From Shinella sp. CPCC 101442 (GTDB taxonomy: Bacteria > Pseudomonadota > Alphaproteobacteria > Rhizobiales > Rhizobiaceae): 64,000 bases of DNA. Made by a program: the position numbers and the translations under genes. Positions 38,099 through 47,582 of this stretch are shown piece after piece (position 1 is the first letter of the stretch; each line of letters opens with the position of its first letter). The stretch is from the NCBI RefSeq assembly GCF_024704725.1, contig NZ_JALIQS010000003.1, forward strand, positions 248,001-312,000. The letters are read 5' to 3'. The notes under the pieces are model-generated. The model saw nothing but the letters and a program-made list of their open reading frames with translations, did not search any database and had not been told where the DNA came from.

Positions 38099-38598
38099 TT
38101 CGCCCCTCCTGCGACGACGGTGCGCACGGTCTGGTGAAACACCTTCGTGCCGTCGCGCTTCGTGCTGATATCGACGATCCACTGGCCGGCCGTGATATCG
38201 CGCTCGGCGACGAAGAGCCCCAGCCCTTCCGACTCCAGCGCCAGCGTAAAGTCCTCGCGCTCGTCTACCGGGCGCTTGAAGGTCGCAATGATGTCATTGG
38301 CGATGACGGGCTCGCCTTTGGCGTCCACGACACGGTACGTGACGCGTCCAGCCTCGATGGTGAGGTTCCCCTCGATGCCACTCGCCGCAAAGGCCTTGGC
38401 CTCGGCCACCTTGCCGTTGAACTGCTGGCTGGCGACATAGGTGTTCTGCACCACGAGGCCGCTCCAGCTGTTCGAGGCATTCCAGGCCATGATGAGGTTC
38501 ACGGTGATGATCGTTCCGAAGAACAGGACCATGATGCCGAGCATATGCCACCCGGTGAAGACGAAGCCCTGCTGTTGTTTGTTCCCAGTGGCCATCAC
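38095..38598 (-). CDS. fixH: cbb3 oxidase assembly protein FixH/CcoH
   Basis: A 167-residue membrane protein with one N-terminal helix (about residues 15-38, with the conserved FTGWHMLGIMVLFFGTIITV) and a periplasmic beta domain. It matches FixH, which is needed for stable cbb3 oxidase assembly. Overlaps fixG and fixI by 4 bp at each end, so all are translationally coupled. An ATG one codon downstream (38595) is an alternative start. Confidence 0.94.
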   Translation of the reverse strand: MMATGNKQQQGFVFTGWHMLGIMVLFFGTIITVNLIMAWNASNSWSGLVVQNTYVASQQFNGKVAEAKAFAASGIEGNLTIEAGRVTYRVVDAKGEPVIANDIIATFKRPVDEREDFTLALESEGLGLFVAERDITAGQWIVDISTKRDGTKVFHQTVRTVVAGGAK

Positions 38599-40166
38599 TT
38601 TGCTCCCGGCGTATTGAAATTGGCGGAATAGACGTCGCGCTCGTGGCCCTGCCGGTCCTCGGCGATGATCTGGAAGCCCTCTGCGGCCTCGGCAAGCTTG
38701 TCCTTCGGCAGGGTGACGAAGACGCGCAGCGCCGTCACCTTGTCCGGATCGGCAGGCACGTCGACGCTGCGGGCATCGGCACTCTCGTGGCCAGAAATTT
38801 TCATGGTCGCACCGGGCATGCCCACGATCGAGACGGTGATGACGCGCGGCTCGGGGATCATGTTGAGCAGCTTCACCGCGTAACCGTTGCGGATCGAGCC
38901 GTCCGATTCGACGACGAATTGCGGGTTGCGGTCGTGGATGACGTTAAGATCCAGCCGATCGCGCGAGAGAAGCGCAAAGACGAGGCCGAGGCCCGCCAGC
39001 GACCAGACACCGAAATAGAGCAGCGTGCGTGGGCGAAAAATGATGCGCCAGTCGAAATGCTTGATCCTGCCGTCGAATTTGCCTTCCGCGTCACGCACGC
39101 GCTGGGGATCGATCGCCTGCGTGCCGCCGCCGGTCGCCAGCGCCATGTTGGCCGAATAGTCCGAAAGCGTCGCATAGGCGATCAGGCCCCGCTCCTTGCC
39201 GATCTTGTCCATCACGTTGTCGCAGGCATCGATGCAGAGCGCGCAGGTAATGCATTCCATCTGCTGGCCTTCGCGGATATCGATGCCCATGGGACAGACG
39301 ACGACGCAGGCATTGCAATCCACGCAATCGCCGACGCTTTCGCCGGCCGCGACCGCCTTCTTGGCGTGGCGCGTGCGCGGCTCTCCGCGCCAGTCGTTGT
39401 AGGTGACGACCAGCGAGCTTTCATCCAGCATCGCCGCCTGGATGCGCGGCCACGGGCACATATAGGTGCAGACCTGCTCGCGCATGAGGCCGCCGAGCAC
39501 ATAGGTGGTTGCCGTGAGGACAGCGACGGTGATGTAGGCGACCGGCGGGGCCTGGAGGGTGACGAAATCGACGAGCAGCGTCGGGGCATCGGCGAAATAG
39601 AAAATCCACGCACCGCCGGTCGCGACCGCGATCACCAGCCAGGTGACATGCTTGCTGACGCGCTTCCAGACCTTGTCGAGGGTCCACGGTCCGGTGTCCA
39701 GTTTGATGCGGGCATTGCGGTCGCCCTCGATGGCGCGCTCCACGACGAGGAAGAGATCGACCCAGACGGTCTGCGGACAGGCGTAACCGCACCAGGCGCG
39801 GCCGACCGCCGACGTGACGAGGAAGAGCCCGAACCCCGCCATGACCAGCAGGCCGGCGACAAAAAAGAACTCCTGCGGCCAGATCTCGATGAAGAAGAAG
39901 TAGAACCGCCGGCCGGCGAGATCGACCAGCACCGCCTGATCCGGCGCATGCGGGCCGCGATCCCAGCGAATCCACGGCGTCAGGTAATAGATGCCGAGCG
40001 TGACCAGCATGACCAGCCACTTGAACTGGCGGAACCGGCCTTCGGCGCGCTTAGGAAAAATCTTCTTGCGCTTCTCGTAGAGCGGCTTGCGCACCTTTGC
40101 CGAGTTGACGGGCTCGGCGTCGTGGCGTTCGATGGAATTGTAGATCGTGGTGGTAGTCTTCTGCAT
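38595..40166 (-). CDS. fixG: Iron-sulfur membrane protein FixG/CcoG
   Basis: A 523-residue polytopic protein of the CcoG family, which reduces copper for cbb3 oxidase assembly. It has about five transmembrane helices and polyferredoxin-type motifs: CGYACPQ, CTYMCPW, and two CxxCxxCxxxC sets (CVDCNACVVVC and CITCALCIDAC), the 2[4Fe-4S] signature. A C-terminal immunoglobulin-like domain follows. ATG 40166 (MQKTTTTIYN) is chosen; an ATG/GTG 11 codons upstream is possible. An FNR-like box lies 60 bp upstream. Confidence 0.95.
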   Translation of the reverse strand: MQKTTTTIYNSIERHDAEPVNSAKVRKPLYEKRKKIFPKRAEGRFRQFKWLVMLVTLGIYYLTPWIRWDRGPHAPDQAVLVDLAGRRFYFFFIEIWPQEFFFVAGLLVMAGFGLFLVTSAVGRAWCGYACPQTVWVDLFLVVERAIEGDRNARIKLDTGPWTLDKVWKRVSKHVTWLVIAVATGGAWIFYFADAPTLLVDFVTLQAPPVAYITVAVLTATTYVLGGLMREQVCTYMCPWPRIQAAMLDESSLVVTYNDWRGEPRTRHAKKAVAAGESVGDCVDCNACVVVCPMGIDIREGQQMECITCALCIDACDNVMDKIGKERGLIAYATLSDYSANMALATGGGTQAIDPQRVRDAEGKFDGRIKHFDWRIIFRPRTLLYFGVWSLAGLGLVFALLSRDRLDLNVIHDRNPQFVVESDGSIRNGYAVKLLNMIPEPRVITVSIVGMPGATMKISGHESADARSVDVPADPDKVTALRVFVTLPKDKLAEAAEGFQIIAEDRQGHERDVYSANFNTPGAK

Positions 40167-40225
40167 GGGATTCGGCCGCACCTGTCGTTGTGCCACCACA
40201 ATGACGCCAACAGCCCCCGCTATCG

Positions 40226-40239
40226 TTGATCTACGTCAA
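40226..40239. promoter_or_regulatory. FNR/FixK-type box before fixG
   Basis: TTGATCTACGTCAA matches TTGAT-N4-GTCAA in both half sites. It lies 60 bp before the fixG start, a position where an activator could act at an FNR-dependent promoter. The divergent AraC gene begins 49 bp on the other side. Confidence 0.75.
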
Positions 40240-40287
40240 GTTTTGAGCACAGAGCAGCGTGGCGGGTTGCCGCACGGAAGGCCGCGG

Positions 40288-41043
40288 ATGAAGGGCACGA
40301 TTCTGGCGAAACGCTACGGCGACTACCGTGAATTCGCGGTGGGAGACGCACTTTCCGGCACCATTCGTTGCGCCTGGCTGCACAGTGCGCCGACGGAAGG
40401 CGCTGGCGCGCGTATCGCGGTGGTGCCGGATGGCTGCGTCGATCTGCTGTGGAGCGAACAGGGCTTTGTCATCGCCGGCCCTGACCGCACCGCGGCCTTT
40501 CCGATCCTGGCTCCAGGCACGACCATTCTTGGCCTGCGCTTCAGGCCGGGCATCGCCCGCCATCTGCTGCGCTGTGACCTCGATGCCCTCGCCGGCAAAG
40601 TCGTTGCCCTCGACGATCTGCGTCCCCGTGGCTTCAATTCCCATCACGAGCACCTGCTTGCGACCGGTAGCCCGATGAAACGCCTTCGGTTGCTGACGGA
40701 AATCTTCGCCAAGGAGATGCACGACCTGCCAGCGATCAGGCGCGATGCCGCAGCATTGGAAAGGCTGAGCGCCAGCCTGCCGGCGAAGGCCATTGCGGCC
40801 GAGCTTGGCGTGACGGAACGCACCCTGCGGCGCATCAGCACCGCGGAATTCGGCTATGGGCCCAAGACACTTGCGCGCATCCTGCGGCTTCAGACGCTGC
40901 TTGGCCGCATCGGCGAGAAAAACAGCGCGTTGGCTGATCTCGCGGCCGAGACCGGCTTCGCCGACCAGGCGCATATGAACCGCGACGTGCTGGCTCTGAC
41001 GAGCCTCACGCCCGGGGAAATTCTGCGGCAGATGCGCGGCTGA
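40288..41043 (+). CDS. AraC-family transcriptional regulator
   Basis: A 251-residue protein with an N-terminal DUF6597-like region (VVPDGCVDLLW, ILGLRFRPG) and a C-terminal AraC DNA-binding domain of two helix-turn-helix units (AIAAELGVTERTLRRI, then LADLAAETGFADQAHMNRD). ATG 40288 follows ggaagg. It precedes a SRPBCC and a VOC protein gene on the same strand and probably controls them; the signal is unknown. Confidence 0.9.
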   Translation: MKGTILAKRYGDYREFAVGDALSGTIRCAWLHSAPTEGAGARIAVVPDGCVDLLWSEQGFVIAGPDRTAAFPILAPGTTILGLRFRPGIARHLLRCDLDALAGKVVALDDLRPRGFNSHHEHLLATGSPMKRLRLLTEIFAKEMHDLPAIRRDAAALERLSASLPAKAIAAELGVTERTLRRISTAEFGYGPKTLARILRLQTLLGRIGEKNSALADLAAETGFADQAHMNRDVLALTSLTPGEILRQMRG

Positions 41044-41107
41044 TTGTCCGTTTCATTCAAGACAACGGCCCCTGATCGCGTAAGCTCGCGCCAACAGGAG
41101 ACGACAG

Positions 41108-41524
41108 ATGACCACCTCAACCGCCCGCGTCATTCACCGGACCATCAAACGCGACTGGCGCGCGGTCTACGCTTTTGCCGCCCAGCCGGAAAACATGCCG
41201 CTCTGGGCCTCCGGCCTTGCCGCAGGCCTCACGCGCGATGGCGACGACTGGATCGCCGACGGCGGACCGATCGGCGATGTGCGCGTGCGCTTCGCCCCGC
41301 CCAACGATTTCGGCGTCATCGACCACCGGGTGACGCTGCCGAACGGGATGGTCGTCGACAACGCGCTGCGCGTCGTGCCGAACGGCGCTGATGCGGAAGT
41401 GATGTTCACGCTGCTGCGCCAGCCGGATATGGACGATGCAGCCTTTGAGTCGGATGCGGCGCATATCGCTCGAGATCTCGAAGCCCTGAAAAAACTTATG
41501 GAAGACAAGGAGAGCCCGCGATGA
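41108..41524 (+). CDS. SRPBCC (START/Bet v1-like) family protein
   Basis: A 138-residue protein with the polyketide-cyclase/START-like fold: it opens with a beta strand and TIKRDWRAVYAFAAQPENMP then LWASG, the typical helix-grip start, and ends with the C-terminal helix DLEALKKLMED. These proteins bind small hydrophobic ligands. It overlaps the VOC gene by 4 bp. The AraC-SRPBCC-VOC trio looks like a small detoxification-type operon. Confidence 0.85.
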   Translation: MTTSTARVIHRTIKRDWRAVYAFAAQPENMPLWASGLAAGLTRDGDDWIADGGPIGDVRVRFAPPNDFGVIDHRVTLPNGMVVDNALRVVPNGADAEVMFTLLRQPDMDDAAFESDAAHIARDLEALKKLMEDKESPR

Positions 41525-41877
41525 GTGGCAAGGGTGCCGATCGCAAGATCGACTATATCGAATTCAACGTTGCCGACATCTCCAGAAGCAAGGCCTTCTA
41601 CGCCGACGCCTTCGGCTGGACCTTTACCGACTATGGCCCGGGCTATTGCGAATTCCAGGATGGCCGCCTCACCGGCGGCTTCACGACGCTGGCGCCGGTT
41701 TCCGCCAAGGGCGGCCCACTCGTCATCCTCTTTGCCCACGACCTCGAAGATGCGCTCGGCCGGGTTGAGAAAGCGGGAGGAACGATTGTGAAGCCGATTT
41801 TCGCGTTCCCCGGCGGCCGGCGCTTCCAGTTCGCCGATCCCGATGGTTACGAGCTGGCTGTCTGGTCCGACCGTTAA
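41521..41877 (+). CDS. VOC-family (glyoxalase/bleomycin resistance fold) protein
   Basis: A 118-residue protein with two beta-alpha-beta-beta-beta modules: IDYIEFNVADISRSKAFYAD, FGWTFTDYGPGYCEF, LVILFAHDLEDALGRVEKAG and FQFADPDGYELAVWSD. The last block is the usual C-terminus of single-domain VOC proteins, with the Glu as a metal ligand. The substrate is unknown. It is translationally coupled to the SRPBCC gene. Confidence 0.9.
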   Translation: MSGKGADRKIDYIEFNVADISRSKAFYADAFGWTFTDYGPGYCEFQDGRLTGGFTTLAPVSAKGGPLVILFAHDLEDALGRVEKAGGTIVKPIFAFPGGRRFQFADPDGYELAVWSDR

Positions 41878-41995
41878 CTTGCTTCCCGTAACGTCAATGT
41901 GATTGCCCTGATGATTTTTAACGAACGAATTCAGGCTTTCTCAATCGGACGCTCCTAAGGCAGGGCTTGCGATCCAACGAACGCGGGCCCGTTTC

Positions 41996-42733
41996 ATGTA
42001 CAAAATCCTCGGCAAGACATTGGCGGTCGCCGTGCTCTCCACATTGGCATCGCTCCTCATCAGCTTCGCCTTCGTGCCGTTGATGGGTGGCCAGGTCGCG
42101 GGCGCCGGCCTCGTCATGACCATCGCCTGCCCGATCGTGATCTCCATCCCCGCCTCGCTCGTGCATTTCTATCTCGGGGAGAAGCTGCGCTCGACAAACA
42201 CGGCGCTCGCGGCGGCACGGGACGAACTGGCCGCCGCCTATACGCGCCTCCAGCATCAGGCGCGGCGCGATGCCCTGACCGGTCTCCTCAACCGCGCGAC
42301 ATTCATGACGGAACTCGAGACCCGGAGCCAGGCCGGCATGCATGGCGGCCTGCTGTTCCTCGATCTCGATCACTTCAAGTCGATCAACGACCGTTTCGGC
42401 CACGCGACGGGCGACGCGGCGCTGGAACGTGTCGGCGCTCTTCTCTCGGAACTCGCACGGGAGGATGACATCGTCGGTCGTCTCGGTGGCGAGGAGTTCG
42501 CGATTTTCCTGAATGCCGCCTCGCCCGCGCGCATGCTCGACCACTCCCAGACGGTTCGCGAGGCGGTGGAAGCCATCGACCTGTTTTCGTCCTCCGGCCA
42601 GCGCATCCCGCTCGGCATCAGTATCGGGGCTTTCCACTGCGCGCCGCGCTTCAATCCGGCGGAAGCGCTCGCAGCCTCCGACCGCAACCTCTATCGCGCG
42701 AAATCCTCGGGCCGAAACATGGTCGTCGCATGA
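41996..42733 (+). CDS. Membrane-anchored diguanylate cyclase (GGEEF)
   Basis: A 245-residue protein with two N-terminal transmembrane helices (about residues 7-30 and 35-55), a short coiled-coil linker (STNTALAAARDELAAAYTRL) and a GGDEF domain (DALTGLLNRATF and the active site RLGGEEFAIF). GGEEF is a catalytic variant, so cyclic-di-GMP synthesis is expected. There is no RxxD inhibitory site evident before the active loop. It ends at a bidirectional terminator shared with fixP. Confidence 0.9.
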   Translation: MYKILGKTLAVAVLSTLASLLISFAFVPLMGGQVAGAGLVMTIACPIVISIPASLVHFYLGEKLRSTNTALAAARDELAAAYTRLQHQARRDALTGLLNRATFMTELETRSQAGMHGGLLFLDLDHFKSINDRFGHATGDAALERVGALLSELAREDDIVGRLGGEEFAIFLNAASPARMLDHSQTVREAVEAIDLFSSSGQRIPLGISIGAFHCAPRFNPAEALAASDRNLYRAKSSGRNMVVA

Positions 42734-42761
42734 AAAAGGCCGCGGAAACCGCGGCCTTTTT
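42733..42761. terminator. Bidirectional terminator between the GGEEF and fixP genes
   Basis: AAAAAGGCCGCGG / CCGCGGCCTTTTT with a three-base loop. A-runs and T-runs on both sides allow termination of the convergent GGEEF and fixNOQP transcripts. It also separates fixNOQP from fixGHIS. Confidence 0.9.
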
Positions 42762-42781
42762 CTTTCTTATGGCCCCAAAGC

Positions 42782-43645
42782 TTACTCGCCGCCGCCCAGG
42801 GAATGGACGAAGATGGCGAGCTGCTTGACCGAGGGATCGCCGAGGCGCGGCAGCCAGGCGGGCATGACACCGTGCTTGGGAGCCTTGACCTGTGCGGCGA
42901 TAGCGGCCTCGCCCTCACCCTTCAGCCAGATGGCGTCGGCAAGGTTCGGGGCGCCCATCTCGCGGTTGCCCTTGGCATCCTCGCCGTGGCAGGCCGCGCA
43001 GTTGTCGGCGAAGACTTGGCTGCCGGGTTCGACGAGGCCTGCATCAGACGGAGTGCCGGTCAAGCTGACGACATAGGCGGCCACCTGCTTGATCTGGTCG
43101 GGTTCGAGGATCTCGCCATAGGCGGGCATTTCCGCGACGCGGGTCTCGTCGTCGCCGGGATGGCGGATACCGTGCGCGATCGTCTGGTAAATGTCATCCA
43201 CCGTACCGCCCCAGACCCAATCGTCGTCGTTGAGGTTCGGAAAGCCGACGAAGCCGGCCGCACCGGAACCATGGCACTGCGCACAGTTGACCTTGAAGGC
43301 CGAGGCCCCGCCAGCGATCGCGAACTGCGAGAGCTGCGGATCTGCCATGATCTCCTGCAGCGACGACTTGGCGATACGATCCACGAAGGCGGACTGCGCC
43401 TGCTTCGCATCGGCAAGCTCGGTTGCGATGTTGGCGCGGCTCGACCAGCCGAGCATGCCGGTCGTCGCATCCGAAATCAGCGGCCAGGCCGGAAACGCGA
43501 TCGTGTAACCGATTGCCCAGAGGATCGTGGCGTAGAAGGTCCAGACCCACCAGCGCGGCATCGGGTTGTTGAGTTCCCGGATACCGTCCCATTCGTGGCC
43601 GGTGGTTTCGACGCCCGAGATTTCGTCAATATGTTTCTCGGCCAT
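42782..43645 (-). CDS. fixP: cbb3 cytochrome oxidase dihaem subunit III (FixP/CcoP)
   Basis: A 287-residue membrane-bound dihaem cytochrome c. Near the N-terminus is HEWDGIRELNNPMPRWWVWT then FYATILWAIGYTI, the single anchor helix and conserved CcoP start. The haem sites are CAQCH (about residue 121) and CAACH (about 215), with Met ligands such as MPAYGEI and MPAWLPRL. It passes electrons to the FixO/FixN core. It starts 2 bp after fixQ. Confidence 0.96.
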   Translation of the reverse strand: MAEKHIDEISGVETTGHEWDGIRELNNPMPRWWVWTFYATILWAIGYTIAFPAWPLISDATTGMLGWSSRANIATELADAKQAQSAFVDRIAKSSLQEIMADPQLSQFAIAGGASAFKVNCAQCHGSGAAGFVGFPNLNDDDWVWGGTVDDIYQTIAHGIRHPGDDETRVAEMPAYGEILEPDQIKQVAAYVVSLTGTPSDAGLVEPGSQVFADNCAACHGEDAKGNREMGAPNLADAIWLKGEGEAAIAAQVKAPKHGVMPAWLPRLGDPSVKQLAIFVHSLGGGE

Positions 43646-43647
43646 GA

Positions 43648-43800
43648 TCAGTCCTCCTTGAGAGGGATTTCAGCGGCCCGTTCGGCGGCCTTGCGGGCGC
43701 CGGGGCGGAAGACGAAGGCGACGACGGCCAGGAAGAACAGCGTCATGGCGAGAAGCGCCCAGCTGTCGGCGAAGTGGCGCATGGCGGTATAGGTTTCCAT
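43648..43800 (-). CDS. fixQ: cbb3 oxidase small subunit FixQ/CcoQ
   Basis: A 50-residue protein with one transmembrane helix: METYTAMRHFADSWALLAMT then LFFLAVVAFVFRPG, ending in a charged tail. This matches FixQ/CcoQ, which stabilises the oxidase. Start at 43800, 10 bp after the fixO stop. Confidence 0.95.
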   Translation of the reverse strand: METYTAMRHFADSWALLAMTLFFLAVVAFVFRPGARKAAERAAEIPLKED

Positions 43801-43810
43801 GGGCCCCTCC

Positions 43811-44542
43811 TCAGCGGTAACCGGCGGCGTCGTCATAGGTGGAGAAGTCCACCAGCGTGCCGAGCATCTGCAGATAGGCGACAAGCGCGTCCATTTCGGT
43901 GAGCTTCGCCGGGTCGCCATCGAAGTCGCCGAGTTTGGCCTTCGGATAGCGCGCCTCGATGCCGGACGTGTCGGCATTCGGATCGGCCTGCGCCTTCATG
44001 TCGGCCGCCGCGTTTTCCAGCATCTCGTCCGTATAGGGCACGCCGACGGCGCGGTTGGCCGACAGGTGCATCGAGATGGCCTTCACATCGACCGGCGTTT
44101 CCTTGAGGAAGGCGTAGCTCGGCATCACCGATTCCGGCACGACCGAGCGCGGCTCGATCAGGTGCTGGACGTGCCACTCGTTCGAGTAGCGGTCGCCGAC
44201 GCGGGCGAGATCCGGCCCCGTGCGCTTCGAACCCCACTGGAACGGATGGTCGTACATCGACTCCGCCGCCAGCGAGTAGTGCCCGTAGCGTTCCACCTCG
44301 TCGCGGAACGGCCGGATCATCTGGCTATGACAGGTGTAGCAGCCCTCGCGGACGTAGATGTCGCGACCGGCGAGTTCCAGCGGCGAGTAAGGCCGCATGC
44401 CCTCCACCTTCTCGATGGTGTTTTCGAGGTAGAACAGCGGGGCGATCTCGACGATGCCGCCGATAGAGACGACGAGCAGCGAGCCAACGAGGAGAAGCGT
44501 CGCGTTGCGTTCAAGGATGGCGTGTTTATCAAGAATGGACAT
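43811..44542 (-). CDS. fixO: cbb3 oxidase monohaem subunit II (FixO/CcoO)
   Basis: A 243-residue membrane-anchored cytochrome c: one N-terminal helix (about residues 15-35), then the haem-binding [15 protein letters not shown] (CxxCH at residues 68-72) and the Met ligand region [23 protein letters not shown] is the conserved C-terminal segment. It takes electrons from FixP and passes them to FixN. It starts 11 bp after fixN ends. Confidence 0.96.
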   Translation of the reverse strand: MSILDKHAILERNATLLLVGSLLVVSIGGIVEIAPLFYLENTIEKVEGMRPYSPLELAGRDIYVREGCYTCHSQMIRPFRDEVERYGHYSLAAESMYDHPFQWGSKRTGPDLARVGDRYSNEWHVQHLIEPRSVVPESVMPSYAFLKETPVDVKAISMHLSANRAVGVPYTDEMLENAAADMKAQADPNADTSGIEARYPKAKLGDFDGDPAKLTEMDALVAYLQMLGTLVDFSTYDDAAGYR

Positions 44543-44553
44543 CGCGTCCCCTC

Positions 44554-46176
44554 CTATTCGGCCGGCTGGAGCGCGGGCGTGGCACCCGGGATCGGGGCCT
44601 CGTCACGCTGGTAGCCGAGGATTGTCATGGTCACGTTGTAGGCCATGATGAGCGCACCCAGCAGGAACAGCCCACCGCCGACGGCACGCAGCACGTAGTA
44701 GGGGAACATGGCGGCGATCGTTTCGGCGAACGAGTAGACCAGGAAGCCCTGCTCGTCGTATTCGCGCCACATCAGGCCTTGCTGGATGCCGGCAACCCAC
44801 ATGACGGCGGCGTAGACGACGATGCCGAGGGTGGCGAGCCAGAAGTGCCAGTTGACCATGCGGATCGAGTAGAGCCGCTCACGCTTCCACAGTTTCGGCA
44901 CGAGGAAGTAGACCGCGCCGAAGGTGATGAGGCCGTTCCATCCGAGCGCACCCGAATGCACGTGGCCGATCGTCCAGTCCGTGTAGTGGCTGAGCGAATT
45001 GACCGACTTGATCGACATCATCGGCCCTTCGAAGGTCGCCATGCCGTAGAAGGCGATGGCCATGACCATCATGCGCACGATCGGGTCGGTACGGATCTTG
45101 TCCCAGGCGCCCTGGAGCGTCATCAGGCCGTTGATCATGCCGCCCCACGAGGGCATCCAGAGCATGATGGAGAAGACCATGCCGAGTGTCTGCGCCCAGT
45201 CCGGCAGCGCCGTATAGTGCAGGTGGTGCGGGCCGGCCCAGATGTACATGAAGATCAGGGCCCAGAAGTGGATGATCGACAGGCGGTAGGAATAGACCGG
45301 CCGGTTCACCTGCTTGGGCACGAAATAGTACATCATGCCGAGGAAGCCGGCCGTCAGGAAGAAGCCGACGGCGTTGTGGCCGTACCACCACTGGGTCAGC
45401 GCATCCTGCACGCCCGAGAATGCCGAATAGCTCTTCACGCCAAGGAACGAGACCGGGACGGCCAGGTTGTTGACGATGTGCAGCATCGCAACAGTGACGA
45501 TGAAGGCGAGAAAGAACCAGTTCGCCACATAGATGTGGGGTTCCTTGCGGGTCATGATCGTGCCGAGGAAGACGATCAGATAGGCGACCCAGACGATGGT
45601 CAGCCAGATGTCGACATACCATTCCGGCTCGGCATATTCCCTGCCCTGCGTGATGCCGAGCAGATAGCCGGTGGCGGCCATGATGATGAAGAGCTGATAG
45701 CCCCAGAACACGAACCAGCCGAGATTGCCGCCGAAAAGGCGGGCGCGCGAGGTGCGCTGCACGACATAGAACGAAGTCGCGATCAACGCGTTGCCGCAGA
45801 AGGCGAAGATGACCGCCGAGGTGTGCAGCGGGCGCACGCGGCCGAAGTTGAGCCACGGCTCGATATTGAGATCGGGAAAGGCCAGCTGCGCAGCGACAAC
45901 GACGCCGATCAGGAAGCCGACGACGCCCCAGAACACTGTCGCGATGACACCGTACTTGATGACCTCGTCGAAATAGCCGTCACCAGCGTGCGAGGGTAGA
46001 GCGGGCGATGCGGGCGCGAAAGTGATGTGCCGCACCATGAGAATCGTCGCCCCGAGGAGCACGAAGAAGAGAACCCACATATGGCTCTCGAAGAGCCGGT
46101 CATGGGCAAAGGCCGCGCCGAGAAGGGCGAGAAACGCCCCTACGGCAAGGATAATCGTTTCGGTCAAGTATTTCAC
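44554..46176 (-). CDS. fixN: cbb3 cytochrome oxidase catalytic subunit I (FixN/CcoN)
   Basis: A 540-residue haem-copper oxidase subunit with 12 or more transmembrane helices. Metal-ligand histidines are recognised in [23 protein letters not shown] (CuB His), [14 protein letters not shown] (CuB pair) and [13 protein letters not shown] (the two haem ligands). It reduces oxygen to water at low oxygen pressure and pumps protons. A GTG start at 46176 ([10 protein letters not shown]) with ggggga upstream gives the standard length; an ATG at 46209 would add 11 residues. An FNR box lies about 100 bp upstream. Confidence 0.96.
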   Translation of the reverse strand: MKYLTETIILAVGAFLALLGAAFAHDRLFESHMWVLFFVLLGATILMVRHITFAPASPALPSHAGDGYFDEVIKYGVIATVFWGVVGFLIGVVVAAQLAFPDLNIEPWLNFGRVRPLHTSAVIFAFCGNALIATSFYVVQRTSRARLFGGNLGWFVFWGYQLFIIMAATGYLLGITQGREYAEPEWYVDIWLTIVWVAYLIVFLGTIMTRKEPHIYVANWFFLAFIVTVAMLHIVNNLAVPVSFLGVKSYSAFSGVQDALTQWWYGHNAVGFFLTAGFLGMMYYFVPKQVNRPVYSYRLSIIHFWALIFMYIWAGPHHLHYTALPDWAQTLGMVFSIMLWMPSWGGMINGLMTLQGAWDKIRTDPIVRMMVMAIAFYGMATFEGPMMSIKSVNSLSHYTDWTIGHVHSGALGWNGLITFGAVYFLVPKLWKRERLYSIRMVNWHFWLATLGIVVYAAVMWVAGIQQGLMWREYDEQGFLVYSFAETIAAMFPYYVLRAVGGGLFLLGALIMAYNVTMTILGYQRDEAPIPGATPALQPAE

Positions 46177-46278
46177 GTTGGCATCCCCCAACTCGTCAAG
46201 GTCCCGCATCGACCGGCTCCCACACGGAATCGGCCTTTGCGCTCGATTGAGCCTTCGCAGATGCGCAAGGAAGCATCC

Positions 46279-46292
46279 TTGACATGGATCAA
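46279..46292. promoter_or_regulatory. FNR/FixK-type box between fixN and the hemerythrin gene
   Basis: TTGACATGGATCAA matches TTGAC-N4-ATCAA exactly. It is about 103 bp from the fixN start and 94 bp from the hemerythrin start, so it may activate fixNOQP and perhaps the divergent gene. Confidence 0.8.
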
Positions 46293-46385
46293 GGCGCGAG
46301 ACGGAAGCCGGCGGCATCAAAGGACAGGTTGACGCAGCCGCGCGTCGTGAGACGCCGCGGCCCTTCCCAAACGAGGGAACACGAG

Positions 46386-46868
46386 ATGACGGATTACAAT
46401 GGTATCGCCCGGCTGCTTTCGGATCGCCCGACGGACGCCGTTTCGCTCGACTGGCTGAAGAAAGCCCACGACGCCCAGCTGACGCTCTGCACTGCGCTTG
46501 AGGAAATCGCCGACAGCCTGCCGGCCAACGTCAACCGGCAGAAGTGCATATACGCCGCCAAATCATTGATTCCACTGGTGAATGGCGTGCATCGCTATGA
46601 AGAGGAAGCCGTATTCCCGCTTCTGGAGCGTCGAAACTCCAGCGACGGGGAGCTCGCCTCCTCCATCGCGCGGCTGAAATTCGAGCATGTCGAAGACGAA
46701 TGTTTTGCGGAAGAACTGACCGATACGCTGACGCGGCTGGGCAGCGGCGACGGCACGGTCAACGCAGAAGCCGCGGGCTACATGCTCCGCGGCTTCTTCG
46801 AATCGATCCGGCGTCACATCGCCTTCGAACAGCAGTTCATGCTGCGCGGGGACCGGCTGGCGTCCTGA
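46386..46868 (+). CDS. Hemerythrin HHE-domain protein
   Basis: A 160-residue four-helix protein with a hemerythrin-like cation-binding domain. Candidate iron ligands are the His of [22 protein letters not shown] (the H-x3-E pattern), FEHVEDE and [12 protein letters not shown]. Such proteins bind a di-iron site for oxygen or nitric-oxide sensing and storage. Divergent from fixN across an FNR box, which suggests an oxygen-linked role. ATG 46386 follows gagggaac. Confidence 0.85.
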   Translation: MTDYNGIARLLSDRPTDAVSLDWLKKAHDAQLTLCTALEEIADSLPANVNRQKCIYAAKSLIPLVNGVHRYEEEAVFPLLERRNSSDGELASSIARLKFEHVEDECFAEELTDTLTRLGSGDGTVNAEAAGYMLRGFFESIRRHIAFEQQFMLRGDRLAS

Positions 46869-46871
46869 TCC

Positions 46872-47582
46872 TCAGGCCGCGATCGGTCCGCGCGCTTCCT
46901 GCATCGGCTGCAGCACAAGGATTGCGCCGAGCACATTTCCGGCTGCCGACATGCAGGGTGTCATGCGGCAGCGCGTGGCGATCGAGCCCGGACGCGGAGA
47001 AATATAGTTGTATTCGACGATCTCTCCCGCAAAACAGCGGTCCAGGTGTCGCTTGACGCGCGACTCGAACCGCTGAACACCGACAAATTCGGCAATGTGC
47101 CGGCCAACGAGATCCATGGGCTTCTCGCACAAGCTCTCGGCATTCAGCGGGTTGGAATAGAGATAGCGGTAATCCGTCGTTATGACCGCCACCCGGTCTG
47201 GCAAGCTGTCGAGGATTGCCTCGTTGATCAGGCCATCCTCCACCACACGCGGCGACATGACGGGACGGCCTGCCTCGGGAAACTCGACGCGAAAGGGGCG
47301 TACAGTCTCATCGGCGCCGAAATAGCGATCCAGCAGAAGCTTGAAATTATGCGCCTGCCGGAGCACGCAGGCCTTGTCCTCTGCCTCTTCGCGAAGCAGC
47401 TCCACCACGAACTGGAATTGGATCTTGAGGTCGGAGACGTCAGCGGCCTCCTTGTGTAGTACGGCTGCCAGCGCCGGTTCGATTTCCCTGTCCAGCATGG
47501 AAACGAGTCTCTCATTTCCAGTCTTTATTGCATGCTGGAGTTGCGAATACTTAAACCAGAACAACTCTACAAGAGCTTTCAA
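46872..47582 (-). CDS. PAS-domain protein, no output domain
   Basis: A 236-residue protein with an N-terminal helical part (about residues 1-95) and a PAS domain (about 115-225: LINEAILDSLPDRVAVITTD, YRYLYSNPLNAESL, GRHIAEFVGVQRFE). There is no kinase, GGDEF or helix-turn-helix domain, so it probably signals by contact with a partner. Two Cys (RCRMTPCMSA) lie in the PAS core. It is convergent with the hemerythrin gene with a 3-bp gap, which may place it in the same oxygen or redox context. Confidence 0.7.
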   Translation of the reverse strand: MKALVELFWFKYSQLQHAIKTGNERLVSMLDREIEPALAAVLHKEAADVSDLKIQFQFVVELLREEAEDKACVLRQAHNFKLLLDRYFGADETVRPFRVEFPEAGRPVMSPRVVEDGLINEAILDSLPDRVAVITTDYRYLYSNPLNAESLCEKPMDLVGRHIAEFVGVQRFESRVKRHLDRCFAGEIVEYNYISPRPGSIATRCRMTPCMSAAGNVLGAILVLQPMQEARGPIAA

